Assembly (NCBI RefSeq): GCF_030687145.1
Contig: NZ_CP117460.1
Span: 1,488,001-1,552,000, forward strand
Direction of reading: 5' to 3'
Source: Pseudomonas sp. FP1742
GTDB lineage: Bacteria > Pseudomonadota > Gammaproteobacteria > Pseudomonadales > Pseudomonadaceae
DNA length: 64,000 nt
Every line of letters begins with the position of its first letter. Positions within the stretch are counted from its first letter, which is position 1. The position numbers and the translations under genes are program-made. A model generated the notes under the pieces. That model did no database searches. It had not been told where the DNA came from and was given only the letters and a program-made list of their open reading frames with translations. Of the stretch, positions 8,587 to 17,200 are shown piece after piece.

Positions 8587-8904
8587 ATGGCGCATGCTCA
8601 GGGTCAGCAACATCCAATCAGTTTGTACCTGAAAATCTGGGGGCTGTTATTCGTCCTCAGTACGATGTCGTATCTGGTCGATTACTTTCACTTCCATGGC
8701 TACCTTCGGTGGGCCCTGATTATCACTTTCATGTTGTTGAAGGCAGGTTTAATTGTCTCCATCTTCATGCACATGGCCTGGGAGCGGTTGGCCATGGTCT
8801 ACGCCATATTGGTGCCACCGTTGTGTTTGCTGGTGCTCGTCGGGCTGATGGCCACCGAGGCGGATTATGTTTTCCTCAGCCGGGTCGTTTTCTTCGGTCA
8901 ATAA
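8587..8904 (+). CDS. Cytochrome c oxidase subunit IV (prokaryotic COX4 family)
   Basis: This 105-aa protein has three predicted membrane helices (around LKIWGLLFVLSTMSYLVDYF, WALIITFMLLKAGLIVSIFMHMAWE and VYAILVPPLCLLVLVGLMATE), as in the small subunit IV of caa3/bo3-type oxidases, thought to stabilise the complex. The motif LKAGLIVSIFMHMAWE is characteristic. ATG 8587 is chosen because GAGGAG lies about 8 nt upstream; reading frames opening earlier overlap the previous gene. It is the last gene of the operon. Confidence 0.85.
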   Translation: MAHAQGQQHPISLYLKIWGLLFVLSTMSYLVDYFHFHGYLRWALIITFMLLKAGLIVSIFMHMAWERLAMVYAILVPPLCLLVLVGLMATEADYVFLSRVVFFGQ

Positions 8905-8955
8905 GCAGCCAACGGACGGCTTTGAGCCTCCGGGGTCAACCCGCAATAAATGGCG

Positions 8956-9510
8956 TTATATCGTTCGCTTGAACTGATGCCATTTGTGCAGCCAGGCGAC
9001 TGTCCAGTGAGGGGATGCCGTACCCGTGCCGGCGATCTTCAGTTTTGGATGATGTTCAATGACCCGATCCAATACCGGCTCCTGATTCGGTTCAACATCC
9101 ACAAAGAAGATATGTTTGCCGTCTTCCACCATCTGTTTAAAGTTGCGGAAGTGCGCGTTAGGTACCTGAATACCAAAAAAGCCGCCTTCCCAGATGCAGA
9201 AGCCAAATATAACAATGGCAAGGAAGATAAAAGGCACCCAGCCTGCGGCGGTTTCGGTCCAGCCCAGCCAATAGGCACCGCCAAGGATCAGCGCTGCGAG
9301 TGGCACACCGACCACTGCACCAATCTCGCCAGAGTGAACAACATCCTGTTTCATCAACGAGTTGACCTCGTGGAGATGATGTTCTTCAACATCAGCCACT
9401 TGTTCGCTGAGCACATGAATTTGTTCGGTATTGATGCCGTTGGCTTCCAGTTCGGTTTCAAGGGCTTCGAGATCGTCGAGATTGTCACTGATGTAATAGT
9501 GTCGGTTCAT
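8956..9510 (-). CDS. Conserved membrane protein of unknown function
   Basis: A 184-aa protein. The first ~70 residues form a soluble segment (HYYISDNLDDLEALETELEANGI) reminiscent of the ferredoxin-like N-terminus of stress-induced YflT/17M-type proteins. Two hydrophobic helices follow (GEIGAVVGVPLAALILGGAYWLG and GWVPFIFLAIVIFGFCIWEGG). The C-terminal soluble tail contains HIFFVDVEPNQEPVLDRVIEHHP. Similar Pseudomonas proteins carry an uninformative 'NAD/FAD-utilizing' label that the sequence does not support. GGAGGTG precedes the ATG. It converges on the oxidase operon with a short 51-bp gap. Confidence 0.6.
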   Translation of the reverse strand: MNRHYYISDNLDDLEALETELEANGINTEQIHVLSEQVADVEEHHLHEVNSLMKQDVVHSGEIGAVVGVPLAALILGGAYWLGWTETAAGWVPFIFLAIVIFGFCIWEGGFFGIQVPNAHFRNFKQMVEDGKHIFFVDVEPNQEPVLDRVIEHHPKLKIAGTGTASPHWTVAWLHKWHQFKRTI

Positions 9511-9889
9511 GCCACACCTCCCATCTCGTGTTGGCCGTAGGCCTCCTCTGTCCCGCAGCCGTAAACTGAGATTTGCAGTCGGTATCTACGCCCGTGGGGA
9601 ACGTTGCACACTTCATGCAATCCGTTGGAAGTATAGCATTCGCTGGTATGCGGGGTCGGAGGCGTCAAGGACTGGGGCGGTTGAGGGGCTGACGAATTCT
9701 GCATTGCAGCGCCACATCCAGACGCTCCCCAGTCAATCATTCGTAGAGGAATCCAAACGCTATGAAAATATTAACGTTTGATGAAATTCGATAATAAATC
9801 CGTGTTTTTCGAAAAAAACGCTAACGGACTTCAGGGTAGTCGCTAATGGGGAGATGCCTCAGAGCCCGATTCCACCAAACCCCAGGCAC
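9511..9889. other. Intergenic region with a possible extended -10 promoter
   Basis: No supported gene is seen in this 379-bp stretch. On the minus strand TGCTATACT (9638-9630) looks like an extended -10 element about 120 bp before the 9510 start; no good -35 is present. The rest is AT-richer than its surroundings and unexplained. Confidence 0.35.
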
Positions 9890-9920
9890 AAAAAAACCGG
9901 TCATCAAGGCCGGTTTTTTC
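9890..9920 (-). terminator. Terminator downstream of tRNA-Gly
   Basis: AAAAAACCGG, a short loop, then CCGGTTTTTT forms a bidirectional hairpin with U-runs. On the minus strand it lies about 50 bp past the 3' end of tRNA-Gly. Confidence 0.8.
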
Positions 9921-9967
9921 TTTACCTGCATCCCCCGTCAAGAAACGACGTGAGACTGAAATCTGAT

Positions 9968-10041
9968 TGGAGCGGGTGAAGGGAATCGAACCCTCGTTAT
10001 CAGCTTGGGAAGCTGGAGTAATGCCATTATACGACACCCGC
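9968..10041 (-). tRNA. tRNA-Gly (anticodon CCC)
   Basis: On the minus strand GCGGGTG (10041-10035) pairs with CACCCGC to form the acceptor stem, and the CCA end is genome-encoded. The anticodon loop is TTCCCAA, giving CCC, which reads GGG. The T arm contains GGTTCGATTCCC. The 74-nt length and the AGCTTCCCAAGCT anticodon arm match bacterial glyU-type tRNA. Confidence 0.95.
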
Positions 10042-10144
10042 TCAGAGCGGCTGACTTTGTACCAGATGTGAGCGCGGATTTGAAGTTTTTCTTTATGCGC
10101 GATGGCTTTAGCGCCGGGTGAAACACGAACAGGGACCGCTTGGC

Positions 10145-10220
10145 GGTCATTCGCGGGCAAGCCTCGCGCCTACGGGAGTGCGTTCGGCACAGTAGGGCGG
10201 GGGGGCTTGCTCGCGATGAC
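10145..10220. repeat. Degenerate REP pair
   Basis: CATTCGCGGGCAAGCC and, about 40 bp on, GGCTTGCTCGCGATGAC are inverted copies of the GCGGGCTTGCTCGCGA-type REP core found elsewhere in this window. The arms have diverged (CTCGC and GGGGGG variants). It lies just past the 3' end of phaG. Confidence 0.6.
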
Positions 10221-10226
10221 TCTGTT

Positions 10227-11111
10227 TCAGAATGCCAACGCATGGTGGTCCTGGACGTAGTGGTAACGCGGTCGGCTTTCGTGTTGCGCCGGTTTCAGGA
10301 AGCCCAGCAGTGCGTTACGGCTGTCTTGGCAGGCAGTTTTATGTTCCATGTCGAGAAAGTGGCCGGTGGCCTGAAGGGTGCTGAAGGTGCTGTGTTGCAC
10401 ATGGCCGGCGAACAGCCTGGCATCGTCGGGGGCGGTGTACTCGTCCCACTCGCCGTTCATGAACAGCACTGGCACATTGATTTTCTTTGCCGCGTTCAGG
10501 TAGCAGTTGCGGTCGCTGTTGAGCACGTCGTTGATGTGGAAGTGCATCTGCCCGTATTCGTGTTCGGCCAGCGAGCTGACGTGACGGTGGTTGAAGCGCT
10601 TGAACAGCGAAGGCAGGTGTTTGCCGATGGTGCTGTTCACCAGATGGCCGACGCGGTCACCGTCCCGGTTGCCGAGGTAATCGACACCGCGCTGAAGGTA
10701 GTCGAGCATGTGCTCGTTGACCACCGGCGAGAACGAGCTGATCACAGCCTTTTCGATGCGCCGTGGCCGTTGGGCGAGGGCGACGAGCGTGGCGGCGCCA
10801 CCAAAGGAAAACGACAGCACGTGTTCGGCGGCGAAGTGGTCGATCAGCTCCAGGAGGATCTGCCCTTCGATTTCCTTGGTCAGCATTTTCTCATGCAGGT
10901 TATGGGCTTTTGACTTGCCCGCGTAGGGCTGGTCGTAGCAGACCACATTGAACTGCGGGTAAAGGTTTTTCACGGTCTGTGCAAACGACGCAGTCGTGGA
11001 CATCGAGCCGTTGACCAGAATGATGGTCTTTTCTGCGGCGTCTGCGCGATAGAACTCCGTGTAAACCCGATACTGACCCTGTATATCCAGCACAGCGATT
11101 TCTGGCCTCAT
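10227..11111 (-). CDS. phaG: PhaG, 3-hydroxyacyl-ACP thioesterase/transacylase
   Basis: This 294-aa alpha/beta-hydrolase is nearly identical in layout to P. putida PhaG, starting MRPEIAVLDIQGQYRVYTEFYRADAAE. It diverts (R)-3-hydroxyacyl groups from fatty-acid synthesis to medium-chain polyhydroxyalkanoate. It was first described as an ACP:CoA transacylase and later viewed as a thioesterase working with a CoA ligase. The nucleophile elbow is LSFSFGGA with S102; the conserved C-terminal His is in GHFLDMEHKT. It is a homologue of RhlA. AGGAG lies 9 nt before the ATG. It is transcribed alone. Confidence 0.9.
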   Translation of the reverse strand: MRPEIAVLDIQGQYRVYTEFYRADAAEKTIILVNGSMSTTASFAQTVKNLYPQFNVVCYDQPYAGKSKAHNLHEKMLTKEIEGQILLELIDHFAAEHVLSFSFGGAATLVALAQRPRRIEKAVISSFSPVVNEHMLDYLQRGVDYLGNRDGDRVGHLVNSTIGKHLPSLFKRFNHRHVSSLAEHEYGQMHFHINDVLNSDRNCYLNAAKKINVPVLFMNGEWDEYTAPDDARLFAGHVQHSTFSTLQATGHFLDMEHKTACQDSRNALLGFLKPAQHESRPRYHYVQDHHALAF

Positions 11112-11427
11112 GACATAAGACTCCTGGCAAGCGGGTATGCGCGCAAATCAGATTGCACGAGCTTTGTGACAGGTAGGCATACGCCTGGAATTTTTGAAGG
11201 CCCATGTCGATCCATTGCAGGCCGGTCGACGGGTATTGTTATAAGCGGGCAGTTTGCCGGGGGAAGGCGGAACCTGAGGGTTCTCTGCCGGCAAAAAGTT
11301 TCTTAGAGTAGTTTTGGTGACTCGCCGGTCACATTTCGCGCCGACGTCCTGATTCAAGCAGGGGTCACGTCATCGCGCAAGTATCTTTCGAAAAATGTTC
11401 GACAACTTCTGCTGAGCGGTCGTCGGC
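11112..11427. other. Intergenic region upstream of phaG
   Basis: These 316 bp between rsuA and phaG (both minus strand) must carry the phaG promoter and leader. I see no coding sequence. A minus-strand AAACTT at about 11300 loosely resembles an AlgU-type -35, but the -10 does not fit, so I assign nothing. Confidence 0.4.
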
Positions 11428-12120
11428 TTAGATCAATCGGATCTCTTCGTCGCTCAACGGCCGGTATTCGCCAGGCTTCAACGCGTCGTCCAGCAGCAGC
11501 GGCCCCATGCGTTCGCGGTGCAGGCGCAACACCTTGTTGTCGAAATGGCCGAACATCCGTTTTACCTGATGATAGCGGCCCTCGACGATGCTCAGGCGCG
11601 CCGATTTTGCCCCGAGCACCACCAGTTCGGCAGGTTGGGTTGTGAGGTCTTCGAAGGCGAAGTACAGGCCTTTGGCGAATGTGATCGCGTACTCGGCAGT
11701 GATCTGCTGCTCCGTTTCGACGTAGTAGACCTTCGGCAGCTTGGTCTGTGGCTGGGTCAGCCGTCGCGACCAGCTGCCATCGTTGGTGATCAGCATCAGG
11801 CCGGTGGTGTTGAAGTCCAGGCGACCGGCAATGTGCAGGTCATCCTTCTCCGGTTCATGGATCAGGTCGAGCACCGTCGGGTGTTGCGGGTCACGGGTGG
11901 CGCTGACGCAGCCGGGCGGTTTGTGCAGCATGAAGTAGCGGGCCGGCTTGCCGGCTTGCAGCACTTCGTCGTCGACCTCCACGCGGCTGAACTCAAGCAC
12001 CTCGGTGTGAGGGTCGCTGACGATAGTTCCGTCGACCCTGACGCGCTTTTCCACCAGCAACAGGCGTACCTGCTTACGGTTGAAGCGGGGCAGGTTGCTG
12101 AGGAAACGGTCAACGCGCAT
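11428..12120 (-). CDS. rsuA: 16S rRNA pseudouridine synthase (RsuA family)
   Basis: This 230-aa enzyme isomerises a uridine (U516 in E. coli numbering) in 16S rRNA. An S4 RNA-binding domain occupies about residues 1-50 (MRVDRFLSNLPRFNRKQVRLLL). The catalytic motif GRLDFNTTGLML has the nucleophilic D102. The family motif EGRYHQVKRMF is near residue 185. The length is as expected. The start matches the beginning of the S4 domain. A CWC-type protein gene lies 33 bp upstream on the same strand, and the two could be co-transcribed. Confidence 0.88.
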   Translation of the reverse strand: MRVDRFLSNLPRFNRKQVRLLLVEKRVRVDGTIVSDPHTEVLEFSRVEVDDEVLQAGKPARYFMLHKPPGCVSATRDPQHPTVLDLIHEPEKDDLHIAGRLDFNTTGLMLITNDGSWSRRLTQPQTKLPKVYYVETEQQITAEYAITFAKGLYFAFEDLTTQPAELVVLGAKSARLSIVEGRYHQVKRMFGHFDNKVLRLHRERMGPLLLDDALKPGEYRPLSDEEIRLI

Positions 12121-12153
12121 GGCCAGGGATCGGTGGGAAAAGGGCTGCGTATG

Positions 12154-12372
12154 TTACGTGATCGGCCAGGCGGCTGCCTGCAACTGCGCCTCGACCCGGG
12201 CGCAGGCCGGGCACAGGCAGGACTTGTCGCGCAGCTCGGCCGGCAGCGTTTCGAACACCGCCGGGTCGATGCTGACGCCGTAGCACCAGCAGGCACGATC
12301 GACGGTTCGTGGGTCGGCCAGGCTGCAGTTGTTGGAAGCGCCGCAGGCGGGGCAGAGGTCAGGTTTATTCAT
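12154..12372 (-). CDS. Cysteine-rich CWC family protein
   Basis: A 72-residue protein with the spaced cysteine pattern CPACGASNNCSL...CWC...CLCPAC, which defines the cysteine-rich CWC family. Eight cysteines in two clusters suggest zinc or another metal binding. Its function is unknown. It lies directly upstream of rsuA on the same strand, a pairing seen in pseudomonads as far as I know. Confidence 0.75.
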   Translation of the reverse strand: MNKPDLCPACGASNNCSLADPRTVDRACWCYGVSIDPAVFETLPAELRDKSCLCPACARVEAQLQAAAWPIT

Positions 12373-12494
12373 GAAGGGTCATTCGGTAATGGCCGGTTTG
12401 CTTGGCCCGAGCTGCGCATGATCGTCCCGCAGGCCGCCATGTGCAAGCTAACGCCCGCACATTCCTGAGAGGTGTCTTGCTGGCGATCAGGCGA

Positions 12495-14273
12495 TCAACC
12501 CAGGCTTTTCAGATACGCCCGCCAGCCACCCAAATGACTGATATCCAGCGCGCCTTCCAACCCATACGGTTCGCAGATAAACCCGCTCTCCCAACGCCCA
12601 TCCGCCAGTTGCACCTTGCCCAACCCCAGCGGCGCAGGAATCCCGGTCAGGAATGAACCCAATTCACTGCTCGGCAACTCCCATACTTCCAGCGCGATGG
12701 CCACGCCGCCCTCTTTAACGCGAACCATGCCGGGGCGATACGGTGGGCCGCCGGCCAAGGCATACAGCTGATAGTCGGGAGAACTCTGAGTTGTTTCTAC
12801 CAGCCGCGCTCCACGCTGTTTGAGTTGCCAGTTCAGCGCCAGCCCCTCCAGGTGCGCGCCGCAGACCACCAGTCGTGCCCGGTCATTGCGCGCGATGGTC
12901 GCCGGTACAGGGGAAGCCAGGCCCTGCTGACGTTGCAGGGCATCCGCCACGCTCAACAGATACTGATCGGTAAACGCGCGACCAAACAAGGTCACGCCCC
13001 ATGGCAAACCATTGCCCATCAATCCGCTGGGCACGGCGACGGCAGCGTAATCGAGCAGGTTCATGAAGTTGGTGTAGTAGCCCAGTTCCGAGTTGCGCAG
13101 TACCGGTTCGGCGGCAAGTTCCGCCAACGTCACCGGACGGCCAATGGTTGGCGTCAGCACGCAGTCGAGGCCCACCAATGCTCTGTCGCACAGCGCCTTC
13201 AAGGCTTGCAGCCGGTAGTGGGCGCGGAAAGTTTGCACGCCAGTCACCGCCGGGGCCTTGGCCAACACGGCACGAATCACCGGCAGCACCGCTTGAGGAT
13301 GTTGCTCCATCAACTCGCCGGCCACGCTGTAACGCTCGGCCACCCACGGCCCTTCGTAGAGCAACCGCGCCGCTTCAAGGAAGGGCGACAAATCCAGGTC
13401 CACCGCTTCACCGCCCAGGGCTTTGAGCTGGTCGATGGCGTCACCGAACAACAACGGGCCTTCCGGGCAGCCGAAGAACGCCAGGTCCTGTGCACGGGGT
13501 ACACCGAAGCGAAACGCGCGCGGCGTGCCGAAGGCCGAGCCGTCATTCCACAGCGGATTGCTGCGGCTGTATTCGTCCCGTGGGTCGAGATGAGCGGTCA
13601 GTGCCAACAACTGACTGGCTTCCCGGGCCGTGGCCGTAAAGGTCGTGACGCAATCGAGCGTGCGACAGGCCGGAACCACCCCGGCCGTGGAGATCAGCCC
13701 TTTGGTGGCTTTCAAACCGACCAGATTGTTCAGCGCCGCCGGTACGCGCCCGGAGCCTGCGGTGTCCGTGCCCAGGGCAAAACTCGCCACGCCGAGCGCC
13801 ACCGCCAGTGAAGACCCGGCACTGGAACCGCCTGACGGATACTCCGGCAACACGCTGTTCGGGCAAGCGCCATACGGCGAGCGGCTGCCGTTGAGGCCGG
13901 TGGCGAACTGGTCGAGATTGGTCTTGCCCAGCGGGATCGCGCCCAGCGCCAGCAGTTGCTCGACGATGGTCGCCGAACGCTCCGGCACGTAGGTAAACGC
14001 CGGGCACGCCGCAGTGGTCGGAATGCCCGCCAGATCGATATTGTCCTTGATCGCGAACGGCACGCCGTACAGCGGCAGGCTGCCTGGGTCACGACCATCG
14101 AGGGCGGCGAGGTACGGTTCCAGTTCCTCGACGCTGAGCAAATGAATGAACAGGTGATAGTCCGGGTTCAGCGCCGCGGCTTTTTCCCGCAGGCTCGGCA
14201 GCAGTTGCCGAGGCGTGATGTGGCCATCACGGTAAGCGTTGCGCAGGGCGTCGAGTTGCAGATTGATGTTCAT
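12495..14273 (-). CDS. atzF: Allophanate hydrolase
   Basis: This 592-aa enzyme hydrolyses allophanate to 2 NH3 and 2 CO2. The amidase-signature domain (about residues 1-450) shows the Ser-cisSer-Lys triad: K76 in FAIKDN, S150 in GGSSAGSS and S174 in TAGSGRVPAA. The C-terminal ~140 residues (from RLVVCGAHLEGLALNW) are the AtzF-specific domain. It starts 25 bp after the carboxylase stop and is the last gene of the riboswitch-headed operon. It finishes the pathway after carboxylation and deimination produce allophanate. Confidence 0.9.
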   Translation of the reverse strand: MNINLQLDALRNAYRDGHITPRQLLPSLREKAAALNPDYHLFIHLLSVEELEPYLAALDGRDPGSLPLYGVPFAIKDNIDLAGIPTTAACPAFTYVPERSATIVEQLLALGAIPLGKTNLDQFATGLNGSRSPYGACPNSVLPEYPSGGSSAGSSLAVALGVASFALGTDTAGSGRVPAALNNLVGLKATKGLISTAGVVPACRTLDCVTTFTATAREASQLLALTAHLDPRDEYSRSNPLWNDGSAFGTPRAFRFGVPRAQDLAFFGCPEGPLLFGDAIDQLKALGGEAVDLDLSPFLEAARLLYEGPWVAERYSVAGELMEQHPQAVLPVIRAVLAKAPAVTGVQTFRAHYRLQALKALCDRALVGLDCVLTPTIGRPVTLAELAAEPVLRNSELGYYTNFMNLLDYAAVAVPSGLMGNGLPWGVTLFGRAFTDQYLLSVADALQRQQGLASPVPATIARNDRARLVVCGAHLEGLALNWQLKQRGARLVETTQSSPDYQLYALAGGPPYRPGMVRVKEGGVAIALEVWELPSSELGSFLTGIPAPLGLGKVQLADGRWESGFICEPYGLEGALDISHLGGWRAYLKSLG

Positions 14274-14298
14274 GGTTCAGATCCTTGTTGAAATGGCT

Positions 14299-17200
14299 TC
14301 AGTCGAGCTCCAGCACCACGACGCGCTGTCCGGCGCGCACTGCCGAGCCCGGTTGCACGCGAATCTCCCGTACCACACCGGCCATGGGCGCGAGCAGGGG
14401 GATTTCCATCTTCATCGACTCCAGAATCACCAGCACATCACCCGCGACCACTTGGCTGCCGACCTCCACCTGAACCTGCCAGAGGTTGCCGGCGATGTGG
14501 CTGTCGATGCTCTGCTGACCGTCGGCCAGCAGCGCCTCTTCGGCCACTTGCGGCGCCGGTTCTTCACTGTCGAAATGCGCCTGGCCGCTGGCGATCCAGC
14601 GTTCACGTTCGGCGTTGAACGCGCCTTTTTGCTGATCGCGAAACGCCGCAATGCTGTTGGCTTCCTTCGCCAGAAACGCCTGGTAATCCGCCAGGTTCAA
14701 CTGACTGTGCTCGATGTTCAGGGCGAAGCGCCCGAGCGGGAAGTCCCGTCGAATGCGCAGCAGTTCATCGGCGCTTACCGGGTAGAAGCGGATTTGATCG
14801 AAGAACCGCAGCAGCCACGGTTTGCCATCGAACGCGGCGACCTCGCGGTAGCGATTCCACATCTGCAAGGTCCGGCCAACGAATTGATAACCACCGGGGC
14901 CTTCCATGCCGTATACGCACATATAGGCGCCACCGATGCCCACCGAGTTTTCGGCGGTCCAGGTGCGGGCCGGGTTGTACTTGGTCGTCACCAGGCGATG
15001 CCGTGGGTCGAGCGGGGTGGCGACCGGAGCGCCGAGGTAGACATCGCCCAGCCCCATCACCAGATAGCTGGCGTCGAACACCGTGCGCTGCACTTCGTCG
15101 AGGTTCGGCAGGTCGTTGATGCGGCGGATGAACTCCAGATTGCTCGGGCACCATGGGGCGTCCTTGCGCACGGTGGTCATGTATTTCTCGATGGCCAACT
15201 GGCAGGCCGGGTCATCCCAGGACAGCGGCAGGTGGACGATACGCGAGGGGACCTGCAAGTCTTGGGCGGCGCACACGGCGTCCCACTCACCGGCGACGAT
15301 GCCCAGCAGATCGGCGAGCGGCAGTTGTTCCGGTTGGTAATGCACTTGCAGCGAGCGGATGCCCGGCGTCAGGTCGATCACACCTTGCAGGTGTTTGCTT
15401 TCCAATGCCTGCATCAGCGCGTGGGCGCGGAAGCGCAGGACCAGGTCCAGTTCCGGTGCGCCGATTTCCAGCAGCAAATGTGTGTCGCCCGAAAGGCGCG
15501 CAACCAGCCGCGTATCGTCCTGCCCGATATCCAGCACCACAGGCGACACAACCCCCTGTGGGAACACATTACCTGTGGCGAGGGGGCTTGCCCCCGTTGG
15601 GTCGCGAAGCGCCCCCAATACCTGCAATCGCGCAGCATCAGATGTATCGAGTTGACTGATTGGCGACTGCTTCGCAGTCGAACGGGGCGATGCGGCGTTC
15701 CGACAAGCCCCCTCGCCACAATGGTTCTGCATTGCCAGAGAGCGAGCGGTTTTCAGATCGACCGGCAAAAACTGCACCTTGTCGCCAGCCTTCAGTTGCC
15801 CGAGCTGCCAAAGATCCGCTTCGATCACCGTCACCGGGCAGACAAACCCACCGAGGCTCGGGCCATCGGGGCCGAGGATTACCGGCATATCACCGGTGAA
15901 ATCCACCGCGCCAATGGCGTACGGATTGTCGTGAATATTCGACGGATGCAACCCGGCTTCGCCACCGTCGGCCCGTACCCATTCCGGCTTCGGCCCGATC
16001 AGCCGCACACCGGTGCGGCTGGAGTTGAAATGCACTTCCCACTGGGTCGCGAAGAACGTGCCGATGTAGTGTTCGGTGAAGTATTCCGGTGCGCCGTGGG
16101 GGCCGTAGATCACCCGGATTTGCCGCACGGCCGGTAATTCGGTGACCTGTTCTTCAGGCAATTGAACACCCGCGCTACGGTCGATCAAGGCTGGCACATG
16201 CAACACGTCACCGGCACGCAATGCACGGCCGCCGTGCCCACCGAACTGCCCCAGTGTGAAGGTACTTTTGCTGTCCAGATAATCCGGCACTTGCAGGCCG
16301 CCGCGCAGGCACAGATAGCTGCGAGCGCCTGCACCGGCGATCGTGCCGAGATGCAATGTGGCACCGGCCGGAACCAACAACGCGGTGTTCATCGGCGCCG
16401 CTTCACCGTTCAGCGTCAATGGAATCTGCGCACCGGTCACCGCCACCACCGCATCACAATTGAAGCGCAACATCGGCCCGGTCATGGTGATTTCCAGCGC
16501 CGCTGCACCTTCGTCGTTACTCAGTAAAAGATTACCCAAGCGCAATGCGCGACTGTCCATCGGCCCCGACGGCGGCACGCCGACCGCCCAGTACCCGAGA
16601 CGCCCCGGATAATCCTGAACGCTGGTCTGGGTACCGGCGCTGAGCACTTCAAAGGTGTTGGCTTGATAGACCAGGCCTTCCAGGCAACGGGTCCACGGCT
16701 GGCCGCTGGCAAAGGGCGTATCGAGCAGAATCTGCCGCAGGTAATCGCGGTTGGTTTCCACCCCGTACAGCAGGCTGTCGCCTAGAGCCTGATGCAGATC
16801 GACGCGGGCTTCTTCGCGAGTCGGCGCCCAGCGAATGAGCTTGGCGATCATCGGGTCGAAGTACGGAGGGATCTCGCAACCGGCCTCGACCCAAGTGTCG
16901 ATACGCAGGTGTTTGCCATCGGCGACGGGGAAATTTACCGCCGTCAGCAGACCGGGACTCGGTTGAAAATCCCGCCCCGGATCTTCGGCATAGAGCCTTG
17001 CCTGAATTGCATGGCCGTCGGCTTTCAAGCCTTGGCTCAATGCGTTCAATGGCGGTAAATCTCCGGCCGCCAGTTCCACCATCCAGCGCACCAGGTCCAC
17101 GCCCCACACTTGCTCGGTGACGCCGTGTTCTACCTGCAAGCGGGTGTTCACTTCCAGAAAATAGAAACGCTGGGCGTCACTGTCGAAGACGAATTCCACG

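Noticed and set aside
9507..9781. Small open frames on both strands before tRNA-Gly
   Set aside because: No ribosome binding sites, no recognisable features; low-complexity composition.
11290..11330. AlgU-type promoter for phaG
   Set aside because: An AAACTT element exists on the minus strand but no fitting -10 at 16-17 bp.
14239..16137. A 632-codon open frame on the plus strand opposite the carboxylase gene
   Set aside because: It is the antisense shadow of a long GC-rich gene; no ribosome binding site and no protein-like domain pattern. The minus-strand frame has full domain structure.
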